From: an uncultured Opitutia bacterium
GTDB taxonomy: Bacteria; Verrucomicrobiota; Verrucomicrobiia; Opitutales; Opitutaceae
Assembly: GCA_903859715.1 (NCBI GenBank)
Contig: CAIONS010000059.1
Coordinates: 1-33,745 of the forward strand
DNA length: 33,745 nucleotides
Direction of reading: 5' to 3'
The notes under the pieces are model-generated. The model was not told the DNA's origin and did not search any database. It worked only from the letters and a program-made list of their open reading frames with translations. This document shows, piece by piece, positions 1-7,704 of this stretch. A program made the position numbers and the translations under genes. How positions within the stretch are numbered: the stretch's first letter is position 1; every line of letters starts with the position of its first letter.

Positions 1-33
1 ACTTGCCACGTCAACTGGCAACCTAGCTTCACA

Positions 34-56
34 TTTTCTCCTCTCAGAGGAGAAAA
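34..56 (-). terminator. Hairpin just downstream of tRNA-His
   Basis: An 11-bp perfect inverted repeat (arms 34-44 and 46-56, TTTTCTCCTCT and its complement) begins one base after the encoded CCA of the tRNA. It could end the tRNA transcript or mark its 3' processing. There is no T-run after the stem on the minus strand, so it is not a textbook intrinsic terminator. The stem itself is A/T at both ends. Confidence 0.35.
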
Positions 57-57
57 A

Positions 58-135
58 TGGGGCGGCCAACGGGACTCGAACCCGCGACCCCAAGATTCAC
101 AATCTTGTGCTCTAACCAACTGAGCTATGACCGCC
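58..135 (-). tRNA. tRNA-His (GTG anticodon)
   Basis: The minus strand folds into a full cloverleaf. The acceptor stem is 8 bp because position -1 is G (base 135) and pairs with discriminator C73 (base 61); this extra G-1:C73 pair is the identity element of tRNA-His. The anticodon stem CAAGA/TCTTG encloses the loop TTGTGAA with anticodon GTG. The T-arm has the expected TTCGAGT loop. The 3' CCA is encoded (bases 58-60). Confidence 0.97.
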
Positions 136-150
136 GTAAAGAGCCGGGGA

Positions 151-178
151 ACTTCGCGAGCCCATCTGGCACTGTCAA
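151..178 (-). promoter_or_regulatory. Possible promoter of tRNA-His
   Basis: On the minus strand a perfect -35 hexamer TTGACA lies at 178-173. Sixteen bases further on is only a weak -10 match (GAAGTT, 156-151). The mature tRNA 5' end is at 135, which fits a short leader. The -35 is convincing; the -10 is not. Confidence 0.3.
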
Positions 179-270
179 TCCCTTCCTCGGATGGATTCCG
201 CCTGCATGACTCTTGGCTCGGTTGGAGATAGTTCGCATCCCGTTGTCTCTCCCATTTTATAAGTCAGCAT

Positions 271-1062
271 ATGCTGTTTTGGCTTAAGAAGGCCGTTTCC
301 TACTGGCTGATGCCGCTGCCACTTTGCCTCGCGCTCATGGTCGCTGGAATCCTGCTCCTGCGGTCCACCCGCTGGCCCCGGGCCGGGCGCATCCTGCTGG
401 CCGCCGGCGCCTTGCTCCTGCTTATCCTGAGCAACAAACAGGTCGGGAACGCCCTGCTCCGGCCGCTGGAAAGCCAATACCCCGCCCTCCCGGAGTTTGC
501 CCCGGGCGCGGTCCTGCCTGCGTCACTCACGGCCTGCGGTACCATTGTCGTGCTGGGTGGCGGTCATGCCGACGCCTCCGGACTCCCGGCCACGGAAAAA
601 CTCAGCACGTCCGCCTTGGCGCGCCTCGTCGAGGCGGTCCGGCTCGCCCGCCTGCTGCCCAACGCCACGTTGCTTGTGTCGGGGCCGGCCGCGGGCTCCG
701 GCGCCACCCATGCGTCGGTGCTCGCCGCCGCAGCCGTTTCACTCGGCATCGATCCGCGCCGGATCGTCCAAATCGATTCCGCCCGCGATACCGACGACGA
801 GGTTCAGGAAGTCCGTCGCCGGCTTGGCCCGGGCAATCCGTTCGCCCTCGTCACCTCGGCGTGGCACATGCCCCGCGCCGTCGCCCTCATGCGGCGCGCC
901 GGGCTCGACCCGCTGCCCTGCCCGACCGACTTTCTCTCCCGGACCAGCACCGATACCCGCGCGAGTGACTGGCTGTTCGATATTTCCGGCCTCGAGCACA
1001 GCACGTGGGCGGTTTACGAGCGGCTCGGCACGACCTGGGCCCGCTGGCAGGGAAAAATCTGA
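271..1062 (+). CDS. elyC: ElyC-type YdcF/SanA (DUF218) envelope protein
   Basis: This 263-residue protein matches the layout of E. coli ElyC, an inner-membrane protein needed for normal peptidoglycan and lipid-carrier metabolism. It has two N-terminal membrane segments (about 10-30 and 38-56), then a DUF218 domain. The N-terminus MLFWLKK, the PLESQYP turn near 66-71, the VVLGGGHAD motif near 93-101 and the SAWHMPRA motif in the C-terminal third all fit the family, as does the length (E. coli ElyC is about 259 aa). The start is secure because the first residues align with ElyC. It stands alone, divergent from the tRNA. A TATAAG box ends only seven bases before the ATG, so the mRNA may be almost leaderless. 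The biochemical role of the family is still poorly defined. Confidence 0.88.
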   Translation: MLFWLKKAVSYWLMPLPLCLALMVAGILLLRSTRWPRAGRILLAAGALLLLILSNKQVGNALLRPLESQYPALPEFAPGAVLPASLTACGTIVVLGGGHADASGLPATEKLSTSALARLVEAVRLARLLPNATLLVSGPAAGSGATHASVLAAAAVSLGIDPRRIVQIDSARDTDDEVQEVRRRLGPGNPFALVTSAWHMPRAVALMRRAGLDPLPCPTDFLSRTSTDTRASDWLFDISGLEHSTWAVYERLGTTWARWQGKI

Positions 1063-1074
1063 GCCGAGCCGGCC

Positions 1075-1095
1075 TTCCCGTCTCAAAAACGGGAA
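1075..1095 (+). terminator. Small hairpin after elyC
   Basis: A 7-bp perfect stem TTCCCGT/ACGGGAA with loop CTCAAAA starts 13 bases after the elyC stop. It is followed by a pyrimidine-rich stretch without a clean T-run. It is a weak terminator candidate. The rest of the spacer up to 1338 holds only the TTCGTG repeat. Confidence 0.3.
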
Positions 1096-1150
1096 TCCAC
1101 CCTCGCTGTTTCCTTCGTTCCCTCCTGTAAAGGCTTCGAATGGCTTGGTC

Positions 1151-1190
1151 TTCGTGTGCTTCGTGCCCTTCGTGGTTAAAATCCGAGGCA
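1151..1190 (+). repeat. Dispersed TTCGTG repeat, copy 1
   Basis: Three tandem 9-mers of the form TTCGTGNNN (1151-1177) are followed by AAAATCCG. Degenerate relatives ending in GGTTAAAAATCC or GTTAAAAATC occur at 14030-14060 and 25895-25920, always between genes. Function unknown. Confidence 0.55.
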
Positions 1191-1338
1191 CTGCCTTCCT
1201 TTTCTGCCGATTCATTCGCATCTTCGCTGGCCAGCGTAACGGTTTCCGTTTGATACTTCGATTGCTTTCACCCCACCCGCCAGCCATGGCCGGTTTTTCC
1301 CTCGCAAACTCCCCCACCCCGGATACCCCAAACCCAAC

Positions 1339-1980
1339 ATGATGTCGTGGCTTAAGAAAATTTTCGGTCGAGAAGAGAAGTTCTTCGACCTGCTCGAGGC
1401 CGGCGCCGGAGAGGCCAAAACCAGCGTTAACCTGCTCGCCAGCTATCTGCATACGCTCAGCGCTGGCGGCCCGCCCGCCAACCTCGACGATTTCGTCCAG
1501 TCCCGCCGCAAGGAGAAGCGCATCCGCCACGAGATGACCGAGCAGCTCAGCCGCACGTTCGTCACGCCCCTCGAACGCGAGGACATCGAGGCCCTCTCTT
1601 TCGCCCTTTACCGCATCCCGAAGGCCGTCGAAAAGATCGTCGAGCGCCTCTCCATTTATCCGGGCCGCGTGCCCCACGCCGCCTTCCAGCGCCAGGCCGA
1701 GCTCCTCAACCTCGCGGCCGATGCTGTCATGTTCATGGTCAAGGAACTGCGCGGCGGCACCCACATGGAGAAGATCCGCGAGGCCAACGACCGTCTCCAG
1801 TACGCCGAGGGCGAGGCGGACAAGGTGATGCTGACCCTGCTCAAGGACCTCTACCACGGGCCCTACGACGCCAAGGAGCTGGTCATCCTCCAGGAAATTT
1901 ATGAGATGGTGGAGCAAGCCGTGGACCGCTGCCGGAATGCCGGCAACATCGTCGTCCAGATCGTGCTGAAGCACTCCTGA
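1339..1980 (+). CDS. DUF47 / PhoU-like Pit accessory protein
   Basis: This 213-residue, mostly helical and strongly charged protein belongs to the DUF47 family (distant PhoU relatives), which is usually encoded directly before a Pit phosphate transporter and thought to modulate it. The N-terminus MMSWLKKIFGREEKFFDLLE is typical, as are the acidic/helical stretches such as REANDRLQYAEGEADKVMLT. The C-terminus ends EQAVDRCRNAGNIVVQIVLKHS, also typical. No signal peptide or membrane segment is seen, so it should act at the cytoplasmic face. The start codon is the first of the frame and gives the usual family length. The stop lies 21 nt before pit, so the two are presumably one transcript. No Pho box is evident upstream, which suggests it lies outside the Pho regulon. 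Confidence 0.92.
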   Translation: MMSWLKKIFGREEKFFDLLEAGAGEAKTSVNLLASYLHTLSAGGPPANLDDFVQSRRKEKRIRHEMTEQLSRTFVTPLEREDIEALSFALYRIPKAVEKIVERLSIYPGRVPHAAFQRQAELLNLAADAVMFMVKELRGGTHMEKIREANDRLQYAEGEADKVMLTLLKDLYHGPYDAKELVILQEIYEMVEQAVDRCRNAGNIVVQIVLKHS

Positions 1981-2001
1981 TCCGAGCGCCGCCCCGCCGT
2001 C

Positions 2002-3066
2002 ATGACGCTCTTCCTGCTGGTACTGCTGGCTGCGCTCGTTTTCGAGTACATCAACGGGTTTCACGATACGGCCAACGCCATCGCGACCGTCGTCTCGACC
2101 AAGGTGCTGACGCCGCGCTGGGCCATCGCCTGGGCCGCGATCTTCAATCTCCTCGGCGCCCTGATGGGCACCGCTGTCGCCTCCACCATCGGCAAGGGCC
2201 TCGTCGACACCCACTTTGTCACGATGGCCACCGTCATGTGCGCCCTGCTCAGCGCCATCGTCTGGGGGCTCTTCACGTGGTGGCTGGGGCTGCCCTCCAG
2301 TTCGAGCCATGCCCTCGTCGGCGGGTTGTGCGGCGCCGCACTCGGCACCGCGCATGGTGACTGGAGCGTATTGCACTGGTCCGTAGTCGACAGTCACGGC
2401 GCGAGCAACGGCCTCTGGCCCAAGATCGTGCTACCCATGGTCGCCTCCCCCCTCCTCGGGTTTGTCGGCGGCGCGACCCTGATGTTTCTCCTCACGGTCA
2501 TCCTGCGCAAAGTCACGCCCCGGATGGTCAACCTGATCTTCGGCAAGGCCCAGCTCCTGAGCGCGGGGTTCATGGGCTACAGCCATGGCTCCAATGATGC
2601 CCAGAAAACCATGGGCATCATCGCGCTCGCCCTGTTCACGGGCACTACGTCGGGTGCGTTCAAGGATTTGCCGGCCTGGGCCTCCTTTCTCCGCACGCCC
2701 GAATTCACCGTGCCTTATTGGGTGATGATCACCTGTGCCCTCACGATGGCCGCCGGCACCGCCGCGGGCGGCTGGCGCATCATTCGCACCATGGGACACA
2801 AGATGGTGAAGCTCCAACCGGTGCATGGCTTTGCCGCCGAGACCACCGCCGCGCTCATCATTCACACCGCCTCGACCTACGGCATCCCCGTCTCAACGAC
2901 CCACGTCATCGCCACCTCGATCATGGGCGTCGGTGCTACGAAGCGTTTCAGTGCTGTCAAATGGGGCCTCGTCGGTCGCATCGTCTGGGCTTGGGTGCTC
3001 ACCCTCCCGATCACCGGCCTGCTCGGCTACGGTTTGGTGAACCTACTCCACGCCTTCGGCGTGTGA
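2002..3066 (+). CDS. pit: PiT-family low-affinity phosphate transporter
   Basis: This 354-residue polytopic membrane protein imports inorganic phosphate, probably as metal phosphate with protons. It shows both copies of the PiT signature: FEYINGFHDTANAIATVVST near residues 14-33 and GFMGYSHGSNDAQKTMGI near 189-206. The SSSSHALVGG stretch (about 100) and the later VSTTHVI stretch (about 296) are the paired repeats of the family. About ten membrane segments can be read. It follows the DUF47 gene by 21 nt, the standard pairing. It converges on the phoR end of the Pst/Pho operon, separated by a 22-bp inverted repeat. With Pst it gives the cell both a low-affinity and a high-affinity phosphate uptake route side by side. 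Confidence 0.95.
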   Translation: MTLFLLVLLAALVFEYINGFHDTANAIATVVSTKVLTPRWAIAWAAIFNLLGALMGTAVASTIGKGLVDTHFVTMATVMCALLSAIVWGLFTWWLGLPSSSSHALVGGLCGAALGTAHGDWSVLHWSVVDSHGASNGLWPKIVLPMVASPLLGFVGGATLMFLLTVILRKVTPRMVNLIFGKAQLLSAGFMGYSHGSNDAQKTMGIIALALFTGTTSGAFKDLPAWASFLRTPEFTVPYWVMITCALTMAAGTAAGGWRIIRTMGHKMVKLQPVHGFAAETTAALIIHTASTYGIPVSTTHVIATSIMGVGATKRFSAVKWGLVGRIVWAWVLTLPITGLLGYGLVNLLHAFGV

Positions 3067-3084
3067 TCCCCGAACTCCCGGAAG

Positions 3085-3203
3085 GGATGGCCACAAAAAG
3101 GCACAAAGGGACCGGGGCTGCGAAGAAGACTTCATTGCGCCTATAGGCGCGCGGGAGATTCGATACGAAGCCTTGGAACCCTTGTGCCTTTTTGTGGCCA
3201 TCC
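3085..3203. repeat. 22-bp inverted repeat between pit and phoR
   Basis: The arms 3085-3106 and 3182-3203 are perfect 22-base complements (core GGCCACAAAAAGGCACAA) with a 75-bp centre that itself contains GCGCCTATAGGCGC. It lies between convergent genes, and the right arm ends before the phoR stop region. It may act as a two-way terminator or be a small non-coding mobile repeat. The perfect arms favour a recently moved or actively maintained element. Confidence 0.7.
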
Positions 3204-3213
3204 AGGTTTGAAA

Positions 3214-4419
3214 CTACCCCGCCGCCGGCAGCGTGAAATAAAACGCCGCGCCCTGCCCCGGCTCGCTCTCCACTCGGACTTCCCCGCCGTGGGCCTGCAC
3301 CGCGTGCTTCACAATGGCGAGGCCCAGGCCCGTGCCGCCTTGCTCGCGCGAACGGGCCTTGTCCACCCGGTAGAACCGCTCGAACACGCGCGCCTGCGCC
3401 TCGCGCGGGATGCCCGGGCCGTCGTCCTTCACGCACATTTCAATCCACGCGCCGTCCATGACCCGGCTGCTCACGGTCAGCACGCCGCCCGCGCGGCCAT
3501 ACTTGATGCCGTTGTCCACCAGGTTGGACAGCACCTGCCGGAGCCGGTCGGGATCCGCCTGCGCCACCAAACCGGCCGGCACTGCGTTCTCCAGCCGGAC
3601 TTCGCGCACCCGCGCCCGCTTGGCCAAATCCTCAAACACTTCCTGCGTCGCGGAACGCAGCGCCGAGGGCTCCGGGTGCAGCTCGATCCGGCCCGAGTCG
3701 AGTTTCGCGAGCAACAGCAGGTCGTCGATCAGCAGCGTGAGCCGGTCGGCATGGCGGTCGATGATCTGCAGCAGCCGGTCGAGCGCCGCCGGGTCGGTTT
3801 TCGCGCCGTCGATCAGGGTCTCGGCCGCGCCCTTGATGAGGGAAAGCGGCGTGCGCAGCTCATGGCTGACGTTGGCCACGAATTCCTGCCGCGCGCCCTC
3901 GAGTTCGCGCAGCCGCGTAAGATCGTGAAACACCAGCATCGCCCCGGTGCCGACCCCGGCAGTGTCGCGCAGGGAAACGGCGTTCACCTGCAGCACGCGC
4001 GGCGGCGGGCCTTCCAGCCGCAGTTCGTGATCGAGGATCGCGGTCTCCTTGCCCAGCCGGGCGGCGAGCGCCGCGACTTCATGATGCCGGACCGCCTCCA
4101 GCAGCGTGCCGCCGATCATCTGGCGTGAAAAACCAAAGAGGGTCTCCGCTGCGCGGTTGGCCAGCGTGATCCGGCCGTGCGGATCGAGCACCACCAGCCC
4201 CTCGATCATGCTGTCGAGCAGCGTCTCCAGCCGGTGCTTGTGCGCCTCCAGAGCCTCCGCGTGCCGGGTCTGCAGCTCCGTAAGTTCCTGCGCATGCCGC
4301 GCGGAGTCGGCGGTGCGCAGCCGGCGCACGTGCCACCACGCGGCGAGGGCGGCGAGGGCGAGGAGGGCGAAAAAGGCGGTCACGGCGTGAACAAAGACCG
4401 CGGCCGGGTCACGAGTCAT
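3214..4419 (-). CDS. phoR: PhoR sensor histidine kinase
   Basis: This 401-residue kinase would phosphorylate PhoB when phosphate is low. Order: one N-terminal membrane segment (about 8-30), a short coiled stretch, a PAS domain (about 62-170, MIEGLVVLDPHGRITLANRA), HisKA with the phospho-acceptor His186 (FVANVSHELRTPL), and an ATPase domain with N303 (LSNLVDNGIKYG), DDGPGIP at 332-338 and GTGLGL at 362-367. No sizeable periplasmic domain is present, as in other PhoR proteins, so it should sense through PstSCAB-PhoU rather than bind phosphate directly. It is the last gene of the porin-pst-phoU-phoB-phoR run, and its start overlaps the phoB end by 11 nt, implying translational coupling. Confidence 0.95.
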   Translation of the reverse strand: MTRDPAAVFVHAVTAFFALLALAALAAWWHVRRLRTADSARHAQELTELQTRHAEALEAHKHRLETLLDSMIEGLVVLDPHGRITLANRAAETLFGFSRQMIGGTLLEAVRHHEVAALAARLGKETAILDHELRLEGPPPRVLQVNAVSLRDTAGVGTGAMLVFHDLTRLRELEGARQEFVANVSHELRTPLSLIKGAAETLIDGAKTDPAALDRLLQIIDRHADRLTLLIDDLLLLAKLDSGRIELHPEPSALRSATQEVFEDLAKRARVREVRLENAVPAGLVAQADPDRLRQVLSNLVDNGIKYGRAGGVLTVSSRVMDGAWIEMCVKDDGPGIPREAQARVFERFYRVDKARSREQGGTGLGLAIVKHAVQAHGGEVRVESEPGQGAAFYFTLPAAG

Positions 4420-5095
4420 CCTTGAAACGGTATCCTACCCCGCGGATCGTCTCGAGATAGTCCGCCGCCGGGCCGATTTTCTCGCGCAGCCGGCGCATGT
4501 GCGTGTCGACCGTGCGGGTGTCGATCGCCGTCTCGTAGCCCCACACATCCTGCAGCAGGCGCTCGCGCGTCTGGACGCGGCCGCGGCGCTTGGCCAGCAC
4601 CGCGAGCAGGTTGAATTCCGTGGCGGTGAGCGTGACGGACTTGCCGTCCACGTGCGCCGCATGGTGCGGGATGTCGATCTGCAGCAGCCCGATCTGGAGC
4701 CGGTCGCCGCTGTCCTCGGCGGACTTCGTGCGCTTCAGCAGCTTGCGGACGCGCAGCACCAGCTCGCGCGGGCTGTAGGGTTTCGTGACGTAGTCATCGG
4801 CGCCGAGTTCGAGGCCGACCACCCGGTCCATCTCCGCCGCCTTGGCGGTGAGCATCAGCACGGGGATGCTGGCCGTGGCGGGATCGCGCCGCATGATCTT
4901 GCAGACCTCCAGGCCGTCCAGCTCCGGCAGCATGAGGTCCAGCACGACAAGGTCGGGCCGCTCCGCGCGCACCGCGGCCAAGGCCTTCAGGCCGTCCGTG
5001 GCGAAGATCGGCGTGAAGCCGGCTTCGCGCAGCTTGAAGCCGAGCACCTCGAGCGCGTCGGGCTCATCATCAACGACCAGGATTTTCGATTTCAT
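4409..5095 (-). CDS. phoB: PhoB response regulator
   Basis: This 228-residue OmpR-type regulator is the presumed activator of the Pho promoters in this window. The receiver domain (1-120) has the acidic pair at 9-10, phospho-acceptor Asp53 (LVVLDLMLPELDG), Thr83 and Lys105. The C-terminal winged helix (about 130-226) carries the DNA-recognition segment around RTVDTHMRRLREKIG. The open frame continues far upstream to 5446, but that extension is antisense noise. The ATG at 5095 aligns with family starts and is preceded by an AAGGAG ribosome site. The gene overlaps the phoU end by 26 nt and the phoR start by 11 nt. The three genes are therefore tightly packed. Confidence 0.96.
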   Translation of the reverse strand: MKSKILVVDDEPDALEVLGFKLREAGFTPIFATDGLKALAAVRAERPDLVVLDLMLPELDGLEVCKIMRRDPATASIPVLMLTAKAAEMDRVVGLELGADDYVTKPYSPRELVLRVRKLLKRTKSAEDSGDRLQIGLLQIDIPHHAAHVDGKSVTLTATEFNLLAVLAKRRGRVQTRERLLQDVWGYETAIDTRTVDTHMRRLREKIGPAADYLETIRGVGYRFKDDS

Positions 5096-5753
5096 TGTTC
5101 TCCTTGAGTCCGGCGTGGCGGATATCCCGCGCTTCGTAAAGATAAACCACTTCCTCCGCGATATTCGTGGCGTGGTCGGCGATGCGCTCCAGGCACTTGG
5201 AGATGACCATGAGCGCAAGGCAGCGGGAAATAGTGGTGGGCCGCTCGACCATGTAGCTGGACAGCTCGCGGTGGAGCTGGCGGTTGAGGTCGTCCACTTC
5301 CTTGTCCCGCGGGATGACCGTGCGGGCGAGCTCGGGCTTGCGCTCGACGAAGGCCGACAGCGCATCGCGCAGCATCTCCAGCGCCATCGTCGCCATGCGG
5401 GGCAGGTCGATGTAGGGCTTGAGCTGCGGCTCCTGCCCGAGGTCATGCGCGCGGCGCGCGATCGAGCACGCCTCGTCGCCGACGCGCTCGAGATTCTGGG
5501 AGATCTTCATCGCGACCGTGATGAAGCGCAGCTCGGTGGCCAGCGGGGCCTTCGTCAGGAGGTGCAGGGCGATGTCGTCCACCTCGATCTCAAACTGGTC
5601 GATGATGTTGTCGTCCTCCTGGACCTTCAGCGCGAGGCCGTCGTCGCGTTCGACGAGCGCCCGCATCGCCCGCGCTACGGCGGATTCGGAGTGGCTCGCC
5701 ATCGCGAGGATCGTCTCCTTCAGCTTGTTCATTTCTTCGCTGTAATGTGTCAT
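5070..5753 (-). CDS. phoU: PhoU phosphate signalling regulator
   Basis: This 227-residue all-helical cytoplasmic protein links the Pst transporter to PhoR and keeps the Pho response off when phosphate is plentiful. It is built of the two usual three-helix repeats, each with a metal-binding signature: SQNLERVGDEACSIA near 105-119 and SKCLERIADHATNIAEE near 186-202. The length matches the family (about 220-240 aa). It sits between pstB (40 nt upstream) and phoB (26-nt overlap), the usual arrangement. The E/D-rich C-terminal tail (KENNEIENPGR) is partly set by the overlap with the phoB start. Confidence 0.96.
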   Translation of the reverse strand: MTHYSEEMNKLKETILAMASHSESAVARAMRALVERDDGLALKVQEDDNIIDQFEIEVDDIALHLLTKAPLATELRFITVAMKISQNLERVGDEACSIARRAHDLGQEPQLKPYIDLPRMATMALEMLRDALSAFVERKPELARTVIPRDKEVDDLNRQLHRELSSYMVERPTTISRCLALMVISKCLERIADHATNIAEEVVYLYEARDIRHAGLKENNEIENPGR

Positions 5754-5793
5754 GGGAATGCGGGGTGGATTTGAAGGGCGCGGCGCCGGCGGC

Positions 5794-6666
5794 TCAACCG
5801 AAACGGCCGGAGACGTAGGCTTCCGTCTGGGCGTTGGCCGGATTGGTGAAGATATTCCGCGTGTCGGCGTATTCGATGAGTTTCCCCATGTAGAAGAAGG
5901 CGGTCTTGTCCGAGCAGCGGGCGGCCTGCTGCATGTTGTGCGTGACGATCACGATCGTGAACCGCGTGCGCAGCTCCTGGATCAGCTCCTCCACCTTCGC
6001 CGTCGCCACCGGGTCGAGGGCCGAGCACGGCTCGTCCATGAGGATGACCTCCGGCTCCACCGCGATCGCGCGGGCGATGCAGAGGCGCTGTTGCTGGCCG
6101 CCGGAGAGGCCGAGGCCGCTGGCGTTCAGCCGGTCCTTCACCTCGTCCCAGAGCGCGGCGCCGCGCAGCGACTTCTCCACCACCTCGTCGAGGCGCGCCT
6201 TGTTCGTGACGCCCTGCAGGCGGAGCCCGAAGGTGATGTTCTCGTAGATCGACTTGGGAAACGGGTTGGACTTCTGGAACACCATGCCGACGCGCTTGCG
6301 CAGCTCGATCACGTCGACGTCCGCTTGGTGGATGTCGACGCCGCGGATCTTGATCGAGCCCTTGGCCACCCGCGTGCCGTCAATCAGGTCGTTCATCCGG
6401 TTGAGGCAACGCAGCAGCGTGGACTTGCCGCAGCCCGACGGCCCGATGAAGGCGGTGACCTTTTTGTCCTCGATCTGCAGGCTCACGTCATGCAGCGCCT
6501 GGGACTGGCCGTAGAAGAAATCGACGTGGTCGATGTCGATCAGCGTCTCGGCGGCCGGTGCCGCCTGGCCGGCGGGCGCCGTGGCGGCCGGTGCCGGCGC
6601 CGTCGCCGGACGAATCGTGGGCGCGGAGGGAAGGGTATCCATGAGAATGGGGGCGGTGATTACCAT
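5794..6666 (-). CDS. pstB: PstB phosphate ABC transporter ATPase
   Basis: This is the ATP-binding subunit of the PstSCAB high-affinity phosphate importer. With the start at 6666 it has 290 residues: Walker A GPSGCGKS at 75-82, Q-loop near 131, signature LSGGQQQ at 187-193, Walker B ending DEP at 211-213 and switch His243. Residues 1-40 are a low-complexity Ala/Pro extension before the domain proper begins at [13 protein letters not shown]. The start at 6666 overlaps the pstA stop (ATGGTAA), which suggests coupling. A second possible start is 6642 (MDTLPS). Neither has a clear ribosome site. The open frame further upstream is the shadow of pstA. Confidence 0.95.
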   Translation of the reverse strand: MVITAPILMDTLPSAPTIRPATAPAPAATAPAGQAAPAAETLIDIDHVDFFYGQSQALHDVSLQIEDKKVTAFIGPSGCGKSTLLRCLNRMNDLIDGTRVAKGSIKIRGVDIHQADVDVIELRKRVGMVFQKSNPFPKSIYENITFGLRLQGVTNKARLDEVVEKSLRGAALWDEVKDRLNASGLGLSGGQQQRLCIARAIAVEPEVILMDEPCSALDPVATAKVEELIQELRTRFTIVIVTHNMQQAARCSDKTAFFYMGKLIEYADTRNIFTNPANAQTEAYVSGRFG

Positions 6667-7700
6667 TTGTAGCGGTTCCGGAGGCGGTTGCGGAGCACAA
6701 TCGAGGCCGTCGCGATCAAGGCGACGATCAGCAGGAAGACGAACGCGGTGCCGTACTGCACGCGCTCGGTGTATTCGTTCTGGGGAATCTTCGAGCTGAC
6801 GACGTAGATGTGGTACGGCAGCGCCATCACGCCCTGGAAGAAAAAGTCGGAGAACTTGTCCACCTGCCACGGCAGCTTGTCGCGCACGACATAGGCCGCG
6901 GTGAACATGATCGGCGCTGTCTCGCCCGCGACGCGCGCGATGCCGAGGATGGAGGAGGTCAGGATGCCCGGCAAAGCGTAGGGCAGCACGTTCTTGATGA
7001 TGGTCTGCCACTTGGTCGCGCCGAGCGCGAGCGAGCCCTCGCGGAACCCCTTGGGCACGGCCTTGAGCGATTCCTCGGAGGCGGTGATGATCACCGGCAG
7101 CACCATGAACGCCAGGGTGAACCAGCCGGCAAGGAGCGAGACGTTCCAACCGAAGAAAATGACGAATATGCCGAAGCCGAAGAGGCCGAAGACGATCGAG
7201 GGCACGCCCGCGAGGTTGAGGATGGCGAGGCGGACAAAGCGGATGAACGTGCCGTCCCGCGCGTACTCGTTGAGATAGATCGCGGCGCAGACCCCGAGCG
7301 TGAGCGCGATGGCCATCGAGCCGACCACCAGCAGCACCGTGCCCACGATGCAGGGGAAGATCCCGCCGGCGGAGTACACGTAGCTGTCCGACTTCCCCTT
7401 TGCGACGTCCGGATGGGCCGCCTCAAAGGTCCGGAAGGCCGCGTCCCCCAACTCCATCTTCCGGCCCTGGTACTGGAACACATGGAGCGACTCGGGCGCC
7501 TCGGTGAAGAACGTGGTGTTGATGAACGGCGCCCGGGCCTGGAAAACCGTGCCGGCCCCCCGGACCACGATCGTGCCGATGACCACGGCCCCGCAGAGCA
7601 GGACGAAATAGGTCGCGGCCCCGAACAGGAAGAAAATGAAGCCCTCGCGCCGGCGGGCCGAAGTCAGCTGAGCCCTGAAAACGTGGTGGGTGGCGGGCAT
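6660..7700 (-). CDS. pstA: PstA phosphate ABC transporter permease
   Basis: This 346-residue inner-membrane subunit pairs with PstC to form the phosphate channel. There is one membrane segment at about 22-46, a periplasmic stretch of roughly 65 residues (50-112), then the permease core with five further segments. The coupling-helix region [17 protein letters not shown] is the EAA loop that docks PstB. It is longer than E. coli PstA (about 296 aa) because of the N-terminal periplasmic stretch, as in the larger PstA forms of several phyla. The start at 7700 (MPATHHVF) lies 4 nt after the pstC stop; the open frame upstream to 7796 overlaps pstC and is not used. Confidence 0.95.
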   Translation of the reverse strand: MPATHHVFRAQLTSARRREGFIFFLFGAATYFVLLCGAVVIGTIVVRGAGTVFQARAPFINTTFFTEAPESLHVFQYQGRKMELGDAAFRTFEAAHPDVAKGKSDSYVYSAGGIFPCIVGTVLLVVGSMAIALTLGVCAAIYLNEYARDGTFIRFVRLAILNLAGVPSIVFGLFGFGIFVIFFGWNVSLLAGWFTLAFMVLPVIITASEESLKAVPKGFREGSLALGATKWQTIIKNVLPYALPGILTSSILGIARVAGETAPIMFTAAYVVRDKLPWQVDKFSDFFFQGVMALPYHIYVVSSKIPQNEYTERVQYGTAFVFLLIVALIATASIVLRNRLRNRYKW

Positions 7701-7704
7701 GGGA

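Noticed and set aside
1255-1338. Possible Pho box before the DUF47-pit operon (CTTTCACCCCACCCGCCA)
   Set aside because: Only one fair half site, no third repeat and no -10 at the right spacing.
739-2397. 552-codon minus-strand frame across elyC, DUF47 and pit
   Set aside because: It crosses three real plus-strand genes and a repeat-filled spacer; the translation is Asp/Glu/Gly/His-rich, typical of antisense shadow.
5096-5446. Upstream extension of phoB by 117 codons
   Set aside because: It lies antisense-like within phoU. The ATG at 5095 has a good ribosome site and matches the family N-terminus.
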